A stretch of DNA of 43,680 bases from JADGGV01 sp035715725 (GTDB lineage Bacteria; Gemmatimonadota; Gemmatimonadetes; Longimicrobiales; RSA9), in assembly GCA_035715725.1 (NCBI GenBank), contig DASTKT010000098.1:1-43680 (forward strand). Reading direction: 5' to 3'. Positions 28,519-36,122 of the stretch are shown in pieces. The notes under the pieces were generated by a model. It saw only the letters and a program-made list of their open reading frames with translations. It did not search any database and was not told the origin of the DNA. The position numbers and the translations under genes are program-made. Numbering within the stretch: position 1 is the first letter of the stretch; each line of letters begins with the position of its first letter.

Positions 28519-30270
28519 ATGGATCCGACGTTCCTCAGGAAGCTCAGGAGCCGCCACATCGTGCAGTGGGGGATCGCCTACCTGGCGGTCGCCGGCGGTA
28601 CGATGCAGGTCCTGGACATCCTCGGGAACCGCTTCGACTGGCCGGACGGCGTGATGCGCGTCCTGTTCGCGCTGCTCGGCGTCGGCTTCCTCGGCGTGCT
28701 GGTGGTGGCGTGGTTCCATGGGGAGCGCGGCCGCCAGCGCGTGACCGGGCTCGAGATCGCGCTCCTGATGCTGCTCCTCGGCGTGGCGGCGGCCACGGTC
28801 ACGCTCGTCGCGAGCGCGCCGCCGACGCATCGGAAGGTCGATTCCGCCGCCGTGGCCGACGCGCAGGCCGCCGCCGCCGACCGGTCCATCGCCGTGCTGC
28901 CCTTCGTGGACCTGAGCCCGGGGCACGACCAGGAGTACTTCAGCGACGGCGTCACCGAGGAGATCCTGAACACGCTCGCGCAGGTCCGCGGGCTGCGCGT
29001 CGCCGCCCGCACGTCGTCCTTCGCGTTCAAGGGCAAGGACGTGCCCGTGGACCGGATCGGGGAGGAGCTGCACGTCGCGCACGTGCTGGAGGGGAGCGTG
29101 CGCAAGGACGGCGGCCGGCTGCGCATCACCGCGCAGCTCGTGAACTCCGCCTCCGGCTACCACCTCTGGTCGAAGACGTACGACCTCGAGCTGGGCGACG
29201 TCTTCTCGGTGCAGGAGGAGATCGCGCGCTCGATCACCGAGGCGCTGCGGATCACGCTTTCCGGCCAGGCGTCCGTCGCGGCGCCCGCGCGCACGCGCCC
29301 CGAGGCGTTCGACCTGTTCTTCCGCGGGCTGCGGGCGCTCAACCGCCGCACGCCCGACGACCTCCGCCAGGCCACCGATTACTTCGAGCAGGCCATCGCC
29401 GTCGACTCGCTCTACGCCCAGGCGCACGCCGGGCTCGCCATGGCGCAGGTGCTGCTCCCGGTCTTCGGCGCCGCGCCCGCGCGCGAAGCCATGCCGCGGG
29501 CGCGGGATGCGGCCCGCCACGCGCTCGAGCTGGACAACTCGCTCCCCGAGGCGCACGCGACGCTCGCGCTCGTCAAGGACCTCTACGACTGGGACTGGCC
29601 CGGCGCCGAGGCGGAGTTCGCTCAGGCCATCCAGTCCGGACCGAGCTTCGCCACGGGCCACCACTGGTACGGCCTGGCGATGATCCTCTCCGTCGGCCGC
29701 GCGGACAAGGCGCTCGAGGAGCTGCGCACGGCCGACGGCCTCGACCCGCTCTCCTACATCATCGACGCCGACGTCGGGCAGTACTACGTCCTCGTGCGCG
29801 ACTACGAGCGCGCACTCACCCAGCTCCGCGGCGTCCTCGAGACCGCGCCGGACTTTCCCGAGGCGCTCCTCTGGACCGGCTACGCGCACCTCGGCGCCGG
29901 CCGGCCCGCGGACGCCGCCCGCGCCTGGGCCCGCGCCCCCGCCATGGCCGGGCTGCGCGACTCCGCCGACGTGGCCGCCGTCATGGCCGGCATCGCCGAC
30001 CGCGCCCGCCGCCCCGCGGCCCTCGCCGTGCTCCGCCGCCAGGCCGCGCAGCCGCACCCCGCGCTCGTCGACCTCGCCGCGCAGCTCGCGCTCCTCGGCG
30101 CGCGCGAGGACGCGCTCCGCCTCCTCGAGCGCGCCGCCCGCGAGCGCGACTTCCACATCCTCTACGTCCGCCACCTCGCCGCGTTCGACGGGCTGCGCAA
30201 GGACCCGCACCTCCAGCGGATCCTCGAGCCGCTCCCGGCGCTCGAGGGCGCGCCACCGGCAACGGAGTAG
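28519..30270 (+). CDS. Membrane-anchored TolB-like/TPR protein (adenylate-cyclase-associated type)
   Basis: A 583-aa protein. Two TM helices occur at about 15-35 and 45-70 with a third at about 77-98, followed by an extracytoplasmic or cytoplasmic FlgO/TolB-N-like domain (SIAVLPFVDLSPGHDQEYFSDG, VTEEILNTLAQVRGLRVAARTS, HVLEGSVRKDGGRLRITAQLVN). Tetratricopeptide repeats follow from about residue 255 to 500 (DYFEQAIAVDSLYAQAHAGL, ARHALELDNSLPEAHATLAL, EFAQAIQSGPSFATGHHWYG). This domain pair is common in proteins beside or fused to class III adenylate cyclases and Ser/Thr kinases, and is expanded in Gemmatimonadota; no catalytic domain is present here. It starts at ATG 28519. Function is probably as a signalling scaffold. 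Confidence 0.85.
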   Translation: MDPTFLRKLRSRHIVQWGIAYLAVAGGTMQVLDILGNRFDWPDGVMRVLFALLGVGFLGVLVVAWFHGERGRQRVTGLEIALLMLLLGVAAATVTLVASAPPTHRKVDSAAVADAQAAAADRSIAVLPFVDLSPGHDQEYFSDGVTEEILNTLAQVRGLRVAARTSSFAFKGKDVPVDRIGEELHVAHVLEGSVRKDGGRLRITAQLVNSASGYHLWSKTYDLELGDVFSVQEEIARSITEALRITLSGQASVAAPARTRPEAFDLFFRGLRALNRRTPDDLRQATDYFEQAIAVDSLYAQAHAGLAMAQVLLPVFGAAPAREAMPRARDAARHALELDNSLPEAHATLALVKDLYDWDWPGAEAEFAQAIQSGPSFATGHHWYGLAMILSVGRADKALEELRTADGLDPLSYIIDADVGQYYVLVRDYERALTQLRGVLETAPDFPEALLWTGYAHLGAGRPADAARAWARAPAMAGLRDSADVAAVMAGIADRARRPAALAVLRRQAAQPHPALVDLAAQLALLGAREDALRLLERAARERDFHILYVRHLAAFDGLRKDPHLQRILEPLPALEGAPPATE

Positions 30271-30301
30271 CGGCGCATCGGCGCCGCCCGGCGAACTGCA
30301 T

Positions 30302-30717
30302 CTCACCACAGAGGCGCCGAGCACACGGAGAACGGTCCAGGCCGGCGGGGCGCAGCTCTCGTCGGCGTCGGAACGCATCTTTATTCACAGGAAGCTTGGG
30401 AGCCGGGGAGAACGGCCTGACCCGGTGGGAAGCAGCGTTCGCGGCGGACGCTTCCATTCTTGAAGGTAGAACCGGGCTACACCGGCTCCGACACCCCCGC
30501 GAGTGAATGAAGTCGGGGCCGCACCGGTGAGCCGCATTCCACCGGTCCAACGCCCAAAAGGATGTCTCCGGTACGACGAACCCGCGCCTCCCGGCTCAGG
30601 CCGTTCTCCCCGGCTCCCAAGCTCCCTGTGAGGAAAAACCTCGTTCGGACGCCGACGAGGGTTCGTCGCCCGGCCCGCCGTGATCGTTTTCCGTGCCCGC
30701 TGTGACTCTGTGGTGGA
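30302..30717. repeat. Dispersed inverted-repeat element, copy B (large hairpin)
   Basis: It fills the gene-free gap 30271-30885. The left arm (30302-30426) and right arm (30590-30717) are inverted copies of each other over about 120 nt. Examples are CTCGTCGGCGTCGGAACG (30358-30375) against 30643-30660, and AGCTTGGGAGCCGGGGAGAA (30392-30411) against 30602-30621, perfect over 20 nt. The outer ends CACCACAGAG (30304-30313) and CTCTGTGGTG (30706-30715) are exactly complementary. The middle (about 165 nt) includes the block ACCGGTCC...AAAAGGATGTCT (30541-30567), which is shared with copy A in opposite orientation. No transposase is present. Confidence 0.78.
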
Positions 30718-30804
30718 TTCGTATTCCGTTCCGACGCGCAGCCCTGTCGGGGTTTCTCCCACACGCCTCCGTTGAACCCCCGATTTTCCCGAGCCGACGC
30801 CCGT

Positions 30805-30824
30805 GTAGCTTCGAGCTACCTTTT
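30805..30824. promoter_or_regulatory. Short hairpin with T-run upstream of the ba3 operon
   Basis: GTAGCT-tcg-AGCTAC followed by CTTTT. It may be a weak intrinsic terminator or an operator, about 60 nt before the first gene of the ba3 operon. Confidence 0.35.
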
Positions 30825-30885
30825 CGACGGATGCGCCGCGCCGCTCCGGTCGCGGCGGGCTCCGTCGGAGTCATGAGCGCGACGC

Positions 30886-31125
30886 ATGCCCGACCACGAC
30901 CCCAGCGTTCCCAAGCTCGCCGGCATCCTGCTGGTCCTGACCGCCATCGGCTTCCCGATGGTCGGCTACCTCTGGGAGACGCTCAACGAGGTCATGGCGG
31001 GCGAGTTCGATGCGCGCCGGATCGTCGTCTCGGTCCCGATCCTGCTCGTCTTCGCGGCCTTCGTGTGGGCCGTGGCGAAGTGGACGAGCCGGTTCCACGC
31101 GGCCGAGGTCGATCGCAAGGCTTGA
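30886..31125 (+). CDS. Small two-TM protein, first gene of the ba3 oxidase operon
   Basis: A 79-aa protein with two hydrophobic segments (LAGILLVLTAIGFPMVGYLW and IVVSVPILLVFAAFVWAVA) and a basic tail. I do not recognise a family. It lies 12 nt before the subunit IIa-like gene and in the same orientation as the whole ba3 operon, which suggests a small accessory subunit or assembly factor. Its ribosome site is weak (GGAG too far upstream). An overlapping ATG 14 nt earlier is in another frame. Confidence 0.7.
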   Translation: MPDHDPSVPKLAGILLVLTAIGFPMVGYLWETLNEVMAGEFDARRIVVSVPILLVFAAFVWAVAKWTSRFHAAEVDRKA

Positions 31126-31137
31126 CGGAGGTACCGC

Positions 31138-31335
31138 ATGGCGAACGACAGCCGTCACACCCCGGAGCCGCGCATGAACCCGGCTCCCGCCACCGGCACG
31201 ACCGACCCGCGGCTCACCGAGATGGCCGCCGAAGAGGAGCCGGTCACGACCGGCACGCTCTTCCTCATGCTCGTCTTCCTCATGATGATCGCCGGCTTCT
31301 GGGGGCTGATGTACGTGACGCTGCTCCAGCGGTGA
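31138..31335 (+). CDS. Cytochrome c oxidase subunit IIa-like single-TM protein (ba3 type)
   Basis: A 65-aa protein with a Pro/Glu-rich N-terminal half and one C-terminal helix GTLFLMLVFLMMIAGFWGLMY, matching the style of subunit IIa of ba3 oxidases (a single helix packed against subunits I and II, taking the place of the missing first helix of subunit II). The start ATG 31138 follows GGAGG by 7 nt. The gene for subunit II starts 4 nt after its stop. The assignment rests on position and helix pattern rather than on a unique motif. Confidence 0.78.
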   Translation: MANDSRHTPEPRMNPAPATGTTDPRLTEMAAEEEPVTTGTLFLMLVFLMMIAGFWGLMYVTLLQR

Positions 31336-31339
31336 GACC

Positions 31340-31807
31340 ATGAAGGTCCACACGTACGAGAAGGCGTTTCTCGTCGCTGGCGCCGCGGTGCTGATCGTCT
31401 GCATGGCGGCGCTCGCGTATGCGGCCGTCGCGCTCGGGATCCAGCTCCCCGGGCGCGTGGCGGAGGTGGACCCCAGGCGGCTGGCGACGACGGCGCCGTT
31501 CGACCACCCCGGCGTGCGCCAGACCGGCCCGGCCAGCTACGCGGCGGTCGTCGTCGGGCGGGTGTGGTCCTTCGACCCGCCGACCATCGTCGTCCCGCGC
31601 GACGCCGACGTCACCTTCGTCGGCACGTCCGCCGACGTGCTGCACGGGTTCCACGTCGGCGATACGCGCGTCAACGTCATGCTCATCCCGGGACAGGTCA
31701 CGCGGGTGACCCACCGCTTCCACGAGCCCGGCGAGTACCTCCTGCTCTGCCACGAGTACTGCGGGCTCGGCCACCACACGATGGCCGGAAAGGTGGTCGT
31801 GCGATGA
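31340..31807 (+). CDS. cbaB: Cytochrome c oxidase subunit II (ba3 type)
   Basis: A 155-aa subunit II with one N-terminal TM helix (about 10-32), one fewer than in caa3. The cupredoxin domain has CuA ligands His102 (DVLHGFHV), Cys137, Cys141, His145 and Met148 (CHEYCGLGHHTM). The usual Trp-rich entry patch is reduced to VVGRVWSFDP. There is no fused heme, which fits the ba3 form that is reduced by a separate cytochrome c. The stop overlaps the start of subunit I by 4 nt (ATGA). Confidence 0.95.
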   Translation: MKVHTYEKAFLVAGAAVLIVCMAALAYAAVALGIQLPGRVAEVDPRRLATTAPFDHPGVRQTGPASYAAVVVGRVWSFDPPTIVVPRDADVTFVGTSADVLHGFHVGDTRVNVMLIPGQVTRVTHRFHEPGEYLLLCHEYCGLGHHTMAGKVVVR

Positions 31808-33516
31808 GCTCGGTCCCCTACTCCCCGGTCCTGGGCGCGGCGCTGACGCGCGGCGCGTGGACCGTCGCCGACCCGGCCGGCTACGCCATCCCCGCGGCGC
31901 AGAAGCGGATCCTGCGCTGGACCATCTACATCGGCTACGCGGCGCTCATCGCCGGCATCTTCCACGGCTGGTCCCAGTCGCTCTCCTACGCGCGCATCAA
32001 CGTGCTGCCGTACTTTCCGTTCCTGCGCAGCTACTACCAGGGACTCACCGCCCACGGCGTCGCCAACGTGCTCATCATGACGTTCGCGTTCGCCAACGGC
32101 TTCCTGCCGCTGATGACGTCGCGGGCGCTCAGCCGGCCGCTCGTCTCGGGCCTCGTGTACGCGACGTTCGCCACGCTGCTGCTCGGCAACATCCTCGTCG
32201 TCTACGCCGTCGTCTCCAACCGGGCGACGGTGCTCTACACCTCCTACGCGCCGCTGCAGGCTCACTGGACCTACTACGTCGGGCTCGTGCTCGTCGTCGT
32301 CAGCACCTGGCTGGCACTGGCCAACATGCTCGTCGCGCTGACCGGCTGGCGCCGCGAGCACGCCGGCGAGCGCATCCCGCTCCTGGCCTACATCTCGGTG
32401 CTCTCCTACGTCATGTGGGGGCTGGCGTCGCTCCCCATCGCCACCGAGTTCCTCGGGTTCCTCCTCCCCTGGTCGCTCGGGCTCACGACGTACACGGACC
32501 CGCTCCTCGACCGGACGCTCTTCTGGTTCACCGGCCACGCCATCGTCTACGCGTGGCTGCTCCCGGCGTACGTGTCCTGGTACGCGCTCATCCCGCGCCA
32601 GGCCGGCGGCAAGATCATCAGCGACTCCCTCACCCGCATCGTCTGGATCCTGTTCCTGCTGCTGTCGATCCCCACCGGCTTCCACCACCAGTACACGGAC
32701 CCCGGGATCCACATGGGATTCAAGGCGTTCCAGGGCGTGCTCACGTTCGGCGTCTTCTTCCCCAGCCTGGCCACCGCGTTCTCCGTCATGGCCGCGCTCG
32801 AGATCGGCGGCCGCGCCCGCGGCGGCACCGGGCTCCTCGGCTGGATCCCCCGCCTCCCCTGGGGCGACCCGTCCTTCACCGCCCAGGTGCTGGCCATGCT
32901 CACATTCGTGCTCGGCGGGATCACGGGCCTGATCAACGCCAGCTTCACCATGAACCAGCTCATCCACAACACGACCTGGGTCCCCGGCCACTTCCACATG
33001 ACGATCGGCAGCGCCGTCGCCCTCACGTTCGTCGGCATCGCCTACTGGCTCATCCCGTATCTCACCGGGCGCGCGCTCCGGGGCCGCACCGTCGCGCTCT
33101 GGTCATCGTGGATCTACGCGATCGGCGTATTCGTCTTCGCCCGCGGCATGATCTCCATCGGGCTGAAGGGGATGCCCCGCCGCACGTTCTACGCGCAGGC
33201 CACCTACAGCATCCCGGACACGGACCTCGGCGGCATCCTCACCGCCGTCGGCGGGACGCTCATGTTCATCGGGCTGCTCCTCTTCTTCCTCGTCATCGCC
33301 ATGACGATCCTCGCCGGGCGGAAGGGCGAGGAGCCGAAGGACATCCCGTTCTCCCAGACCATCACCGCCCCCGCGCTCACCGGCTGGGAGCCCGCGCTCG
33401 ACCGGGTACGGCTCTGGGTCGTCGTCGCGATCGCCCTCATCGCGCTCGCGTACGCGCCGTTCTTCGCGAGCTACCTCCCGCCGCACTTCGTCTCGCCGGG
33501 GTTCAGGCTGTACTGA
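31804..33516 (+). CDS. cbaA: Cytochrome c oxidase subunit I (ba3 type, B family)
   Basis: A 570-aa heme-copper oxidase core of the B family, adapted to low oxygen with one proton channel. Ligands: low-spin heme His84 (TAHGVAN), CuB His245 with cross-link Tyr249 (GHAIVY), CuB His294/His295 (GFHHQYTDP), high-spin heme His396 and low-spin heme His398 (PGHFHMT). The glutamate of A1 enzymes is absent at the GHAIV motif, as expected for this family. About 13 TM helices fit the length. The gene is translationally coupled to cbaB. Palindrome array 3 begins 1 nt after its stop codon. Confidence 0.96.
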   Translation: MSSVPYSPVLGAALTRGAWTVADPAGYAIPAAQKRILRWTIYIGYAALIAGIFHGWSQSLSYARINVLPYFPFLRSYYQGLTAHGVANVLIMTFAFANGFLPLMTSRALSRPLVSGLVYATFATLLLGNILVVYAVVSNRATVLYTSYAPLQAHWTYYVGLVLVVVSTWLALANMLVALTGWRREHAGERIPLLAYISVLSYVMWGLASLPIATEFLGFLLPWSLGLTTYTDPLLDRTLFWFTGHAIVYAWLLPAYVSWYALIPRQAGGKIISDSLTRIVWILFLLLSIPTGFHHQYTDPGIHMGFKAFQGVLTFGVFFPSLATAFSVMAALEIGGRARGGTGLLGWIPRLPWGDPSFTAQVLAMLTFVLGGITGLINASFTMNQLIHNTTWVPGHFHMTIGSAVALTFVGIAYWLIPYLTGRALRGRTVALWSSWIYAIGVFVFARGMISIGLKGMPRRTFYAQATYSIPDTDLGGILTAVGGTLMFIGLLLFFLVIAMTILAGRKGEEPKDIPFSQTITAPALTGWEPALDRVRLWVVVAIALIALAYAPFFASYLPPHFVSPGFRLY

Positions 33517-33517
33517 T

Positions 33518-33781
33518 CGCCGCGCCGGAGGCGCGGCGCACGCTGCGCTGTCGCGGCCCTGCGGGCCGCGCCCGCTCGCTGCGCTCGCTGTCGCCGCCTG
33601 CGGCGGCGCACGGTTCCCTGTCGCTCGCCTGCGGCGAGCGCACGCTCGCTGCGCTCGCTGTCGCGGCCTTCGGCCGCGCACGTTGCACTGTCGTGGCGCT
33701 GCGCGCGACGCACGCTGCACTGTCGCTCGCCTGCGGCGAGCGCACGCCGTCTGCGCGGCTGTCGCGGCGCTGCGCGCCGCG
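33518..33781. repeat. Palindrome array 3 (eight palindromes, between ba3 operon and dsbA-like gene)
   Basis: Eight palindromes of 15-21 nt with 3-nt loops. In order they are CGCCGCGCC-gga (33518-33538), CGCGGCCC-tgc, CGCCGCC-tgc, CGCTCGCC-tgc, CGCGGCC-ttc, CGTGGCGC-tgc (one mismatch), CGCTCGCC-tgc (33724-33742) and CGCGGCGC-tgc (33763-33781). The linkers are CACG(C/T)TGCACTGTCG-like 15-mers or a longer variant ending GCTCGCTGCGCTCGCTGTCG. No gene is seen between 33517 and 33849. The array contains no protein-like frame and no CRISPR spacing pattern. Confidence 0.8.
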
Positions 33782-33849
33782 AGGTGCGGCGAGGAGTCGG
33801 TCGGCGTGTCGGGGGCATGGGTGTCGGGGACGTCGGAGAGGTGGGAGAG

Positions 33850-34551
33850 ATGAGGGAACGGATCGGGGGACGGATCGGGCGGCTCGGTCGGCGGGCACGT
33901 ATCGGGGTGGGGGTGGCGCTCCTGGCGTTGGGGGCCGGGGCGGCGCCGGCGGCGCTGCGCGCGCAGGAGGCGGACGGGGGGAGGGCGCTGCTGCAGCGGG
34001 CGGCGGCGAGTCGCGTGCAGGGGCCGAAGGGCGCGGCCGTGGTGGTCTACGAGGTCGGCGACTTCGAGTGCCCGTACTGCGGCCGCTTCGCGGTGGACGT
34101 GTTCCCGAAGCTCGACAGCGCCTACGTGAAGACCGGGAAGGTGCAGTGGGTGTTCATGAATCTCCCGCTGACGATGCACGCGAACGCGTTTCCGGCGGCG
34201 GAGGCGGCGCTGTGCGCGGGGGGCGTGGCCGGGCGGTTCTGGGCCATGCACGACCGGCTCTACGCCGGGCAGGCGGAGTGGAGCGGCTCGGCGGCGCCCG
34301 GGAAGATCTTCGCGCGGTATGCGAAGGAGCTGGGGCTGCCGGAGGCGGCGTTCGAGGAATGCGTGCGGGAGGACCGGGTGGCGCCGATCATCCTGCAGGA
34401 TGCGCTCTACTTCAGCGGCGCGGGGGTGAGCGGGACGCCGTCGTTCTTCGTGAACAACTCGCTCGCGGCGGTGGGGGTCAAGGGGTACGACGAGTGGAAG
34501 CAGATCCTGGACAAGGCGCTCCAGGAGGCGGCGGCGAAGAAGAAGCCGTGA
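33850..34551 (+). CDS. Exported DsbA-like thioredoxin-fold protein
   Basis: A 233-aa protein. The signal or anchor is IGVGVALLALGAGAAPAALRAQ (about 18-39). The thioredoxin fold starts at AAVVVYEVGDFECPYCGRF with the active site Cys74-Pro-Tyr-Cys77 and a cis-Pro in VSGTPSFFVNN. The insert between is helical, as in DsbA/BdbD. It should exchange disulfides in periplasmic proteins and is probably reoxidised by the VKOR encoded nearby. The start ATG 33850 follows an AGGTGGGAG stretch; two in-frame starts lie upstream near the end of the palindrome array. It is convergent with the 72-aa gene. Confidence 0.87.
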   Translation: MRERIGGRIGRLGRRARIGVGVALLALGAGAAPAALRAQEADGGRALLQRAAASRVQGPKGAAVVVYEVGDFECPYCGRFAVDVFPKLDSAYVKTGKVQWVFMNLPLTMHANAFPAAEAALCAGGVAGRFWAMHDRLYAGQAEWSGSAAPGKIFARYAKELGLPEAAFEECVREDRVAPIILQDALYFSGAGVSGTPSFFVNNSLAAVGVKGYDEWKQILDKALQEAAAKKKP

Positions 34552-34595
34552 GGACGACGCTGCTCATGCTTCGCGTCGGTGTGAGGATCGGCGGA

Positions 34596-34617
34596 GGCGG
34601 TCCGCCGGGGGACCGCC
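34596..34617. terminator. Hairpin between convergent dsbA-like and 72-aa genes
   Basis: GGCGGTCC (34596-34603) pairs perfectly with 34610-34617 around a 6-nt loop. It stands in the 74-nt gap between two convergent genes and may serve both strands. No T-tract. Confidence 0.5.
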
Positions 34618-34625
34618 GGGGCCGG

Positions 34626-34844
34626 TCAGGCCTTGGCCCCGGCGGCGTTCTCGACGAAGGCGGCGACGAGGCGGCGGGGGTCGACGTAGATCTCGGACGT
34701 GATCGCCGCGTCGTCGCGCAGGGCGTCGATGATCCGCTCGTAGCCGCCGAGGAGCTCGGCCGGGAGCTGGACGACGAGCTCGTGGAAGGAGCCGTGGTCG
34801 GCGAAGACGAGGCGGACCGGGATCCTGCCGTTCGTACCGGTCAT
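34626..34844 (-). CDS. 72-aa protein coupled to VKOR, function unknown
   Basis: A 72-aa soluble protein (RIPVRLVFADHGSFHELVVQLP, GYERIIDALRDDAAITSEIYVDPRRLVAAFV). It appears to be alpha/beta, without Cys or a signal peptide. I do not recognise the family. ATG 34844 follows GGGAGG on the minus strand and overlaps the VKOR stop by 4 nt, so it is translationally coupled. A role in the cytoplasm, perhaps regulatory for the disulfide system, is a guess from context only. Confidence 0.75.
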   Translation of the reverse strand: MTGTNGRIPVRLVFADHGSFHELVVQLPAELLGGYERIIDALRDDAAITSEIYVDPRRLVAAFVENAAGAKA

Positions 34845-35320
34845 GCGGCCTCCCGGAGGACGCTCCGCAACTCGGTGAGCGCGAGCAGGAAGATCAGGAC
34901 GACGAGCGCCGCGGAGCCGAGGCAGAACCGGCACCAGGCGTGGAGGACGAACGCCTCGACGTAGTTGAGGTACGCCGTGAAGGCGAGCGCCCCCGTCGCC
35001 AGGAAGAGGAGCGCGAGGCCGACGCGCCGGTCCGCGGCGAGACCGGGCTGCGCGCCGACGAGCGCGGTGATCAGCAGGAGCAGGTAGCCGCCGACGCCAA
35101 TGGCCGGGACGGGCATGCCGGCGAACGTGGCGTAGGCGGAGGACTGGACGGTCTCGCAGCCGCCGGAGGCGCCGCAGGCGAGCGAGCCGATGATGCCGAG
35201 CCGGTGCAGGAGCAGGTACCCCGCCAGGAAGACCCCGAGCAGCGACAGCACGGCGATGCCCATGCGGGCCGCCGGCGCACCGACATCCTCGCGGATCTCG
35301 TTCGCGATGACGGCGCTCAC
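34841..35320 (-). CDS. Vitamin K epoxide reductase (VKOR) family protein
   Basis: A 159-aa four- to five-helix membrane enzyme that passes electrons from DsbA-like proteins to quinone. The loop Cys pair is Cys49 and Cys55 (LACGASGGCETVQSS) and the active-site CxxC is Cys130/Cys133 (HAWCRFCLGSA). The NYVEAFVLHAWCRFC segment is typical of the bacterial family. There is no fused thioredoxin domain; the partners are separate genes on each side. The start overlaps the stop of the upstream DsbA-like gene by 4 nt. Confidence 0.93.
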   Translation of the reverse strand: MSAVIANEIREDVGAPAARMGIAVLSLLGVFLAGYLLLHRLGIIGSLACGASGGCETVQSSAYATFAGMPVPAIGVGGYLLLLITALVGAQPGLAADRRVGLALLFLATGALAFTAYLNYVEAFVLHAWCRFCLGSAALVVLIFLLALTELRSVLREAA

Positions 35321-36093
35321 GAGCCGGCCCCTCCGGTCGAGGTGGCGGGCGCCGGGGCCGGCGCGGCGCCGGTCGGCGCGGTCGCGCTGGCCTCCTTCTC
35401 GATGAGCTCCTTCAGGAAGCCGTAGTCCATCGGGTTACTGATCTTCTGCTGATTGATGATGATCGTCGGCGTGGCGTCGACGCCGAGCTGGTCGCCGACC
35501 TGCCGGTTCGCCGTGACGACGTCGGCGTACTGGTCGCTTTCGAGGCAGGCGTTGAACTTCGCCTGGTCGAGGCCGACCGTGCCGGCGTACTGCTCGAGCA
35601 GCCGGACCGGCTCGGAGCTGGCGGCCGACCACTCCGACTGCCGGCCGAAGACCACGTCGTGGTACTCCCAGAACTTCCCCTGCGCCTCGGCGCAGCGGGC
35701 GCCGCGGGCCGCGAGGAACGACCAGCGGTGCGCGCCGCCGAGCGGGAAGTCGTAGTAGAGGATCTGCAGCTTCCCGGGCTTCACGAAGTCGTTCACGAGC
35801 GCGGGCTGCACCTGCGACGCCCACTGGCCGCAGAACGGGCACATGTAGTCGCTGAAGACGACCATGCGCACCGGCGCCGAGGTCTGCCCGAGCGTCACCG
35901 GCCGGGCCGTCCGGTAGAGCTGCTGACTGGTCAGCGCCGCCATCGGCACCGGCTCGGTAGCCGCCCGCCCGGTGCGGGCGCGGAGCACGGAGTAGAGGAG
36001 CGCGCCGATCCCGGCGACGGCGATCGCGCCGAGGATCCAGTAGAAGGAGCGGTAGGACGACTTCTGGGGCGTCGCCCGTCGTGACTGAGCCAA
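35317..36093 (-). CDS. Membrane-anchored DsbA-like protein in the VKOR operon
   Basis: A 258-aa protein with an N-terminal anchor (FYWILGAIAVAGIGALLYSVL, about 17-37) and a DsbA/BdbD-type thioredoxin domain. The active site is Cys85-Pro-Phe-Cys88 (SDYMCPFCGQW), with cis-Pro in GVDATPTIIINQQ. The tail is Ala/Pro-rich. The start is TTG 36093, supported by AGGAG 8 nt upstream on the minus strand; no ATG fits. It is first in a three-gene coupled operon with VKOR and the 72-aa protein, likely the dithiol oxidant that VKOR regenerates. A 20-bp inverted repeat lies 30 nt upstream. Confidence 0.9.
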   Translation of the reverse strand: MAQSRRATPQKSSYRSFYWILGAIAVAGIGALLYSVLRARTGRAATEPVPMAALTSQQLYRTARPVTLGQTSAPVRMVVFSDYMCPFCGQWASQVQPALVNDFVKPGKLQILYYDFPLGGAHRWSFLAARGARCAEAQGKFWEYHDVVFGRQSEWSAASSEPVRLLEQYAGTVGLDQAKFNACLESDQYADVVTANRQVGDQLGVDATPTIIINQQKISNPMDYGFLKELIEKEASATAPTGAAPAPAPATSTGGAGS

Positions 36094-36122
36094 GCTGTTC
36101 TCCTTGAGCCCGATCGGGGGAT

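Noticed and set aside
30477..30764. Small protein encoded in repeat copy B
   Set aside because: It translates the hairpin arms only, with no ribosome site and no protein-like conservation expected.
33518..33781. Possible CRISPR array
   Set aside because: Units are themselves palindromes of differing sequence with short fixed linkers; there are no long identical repeats with unique 30-40 nt spacers and no cas genes.
33600..34964. Apparent extension of a frame from the ba3 genes through array 3 and dsbA
   Set aside because: It has repetitive Arg/Ala/Leu/Ser composition over the palindromes, no ribosome site, and is out of frame with the DsbA-like protein.
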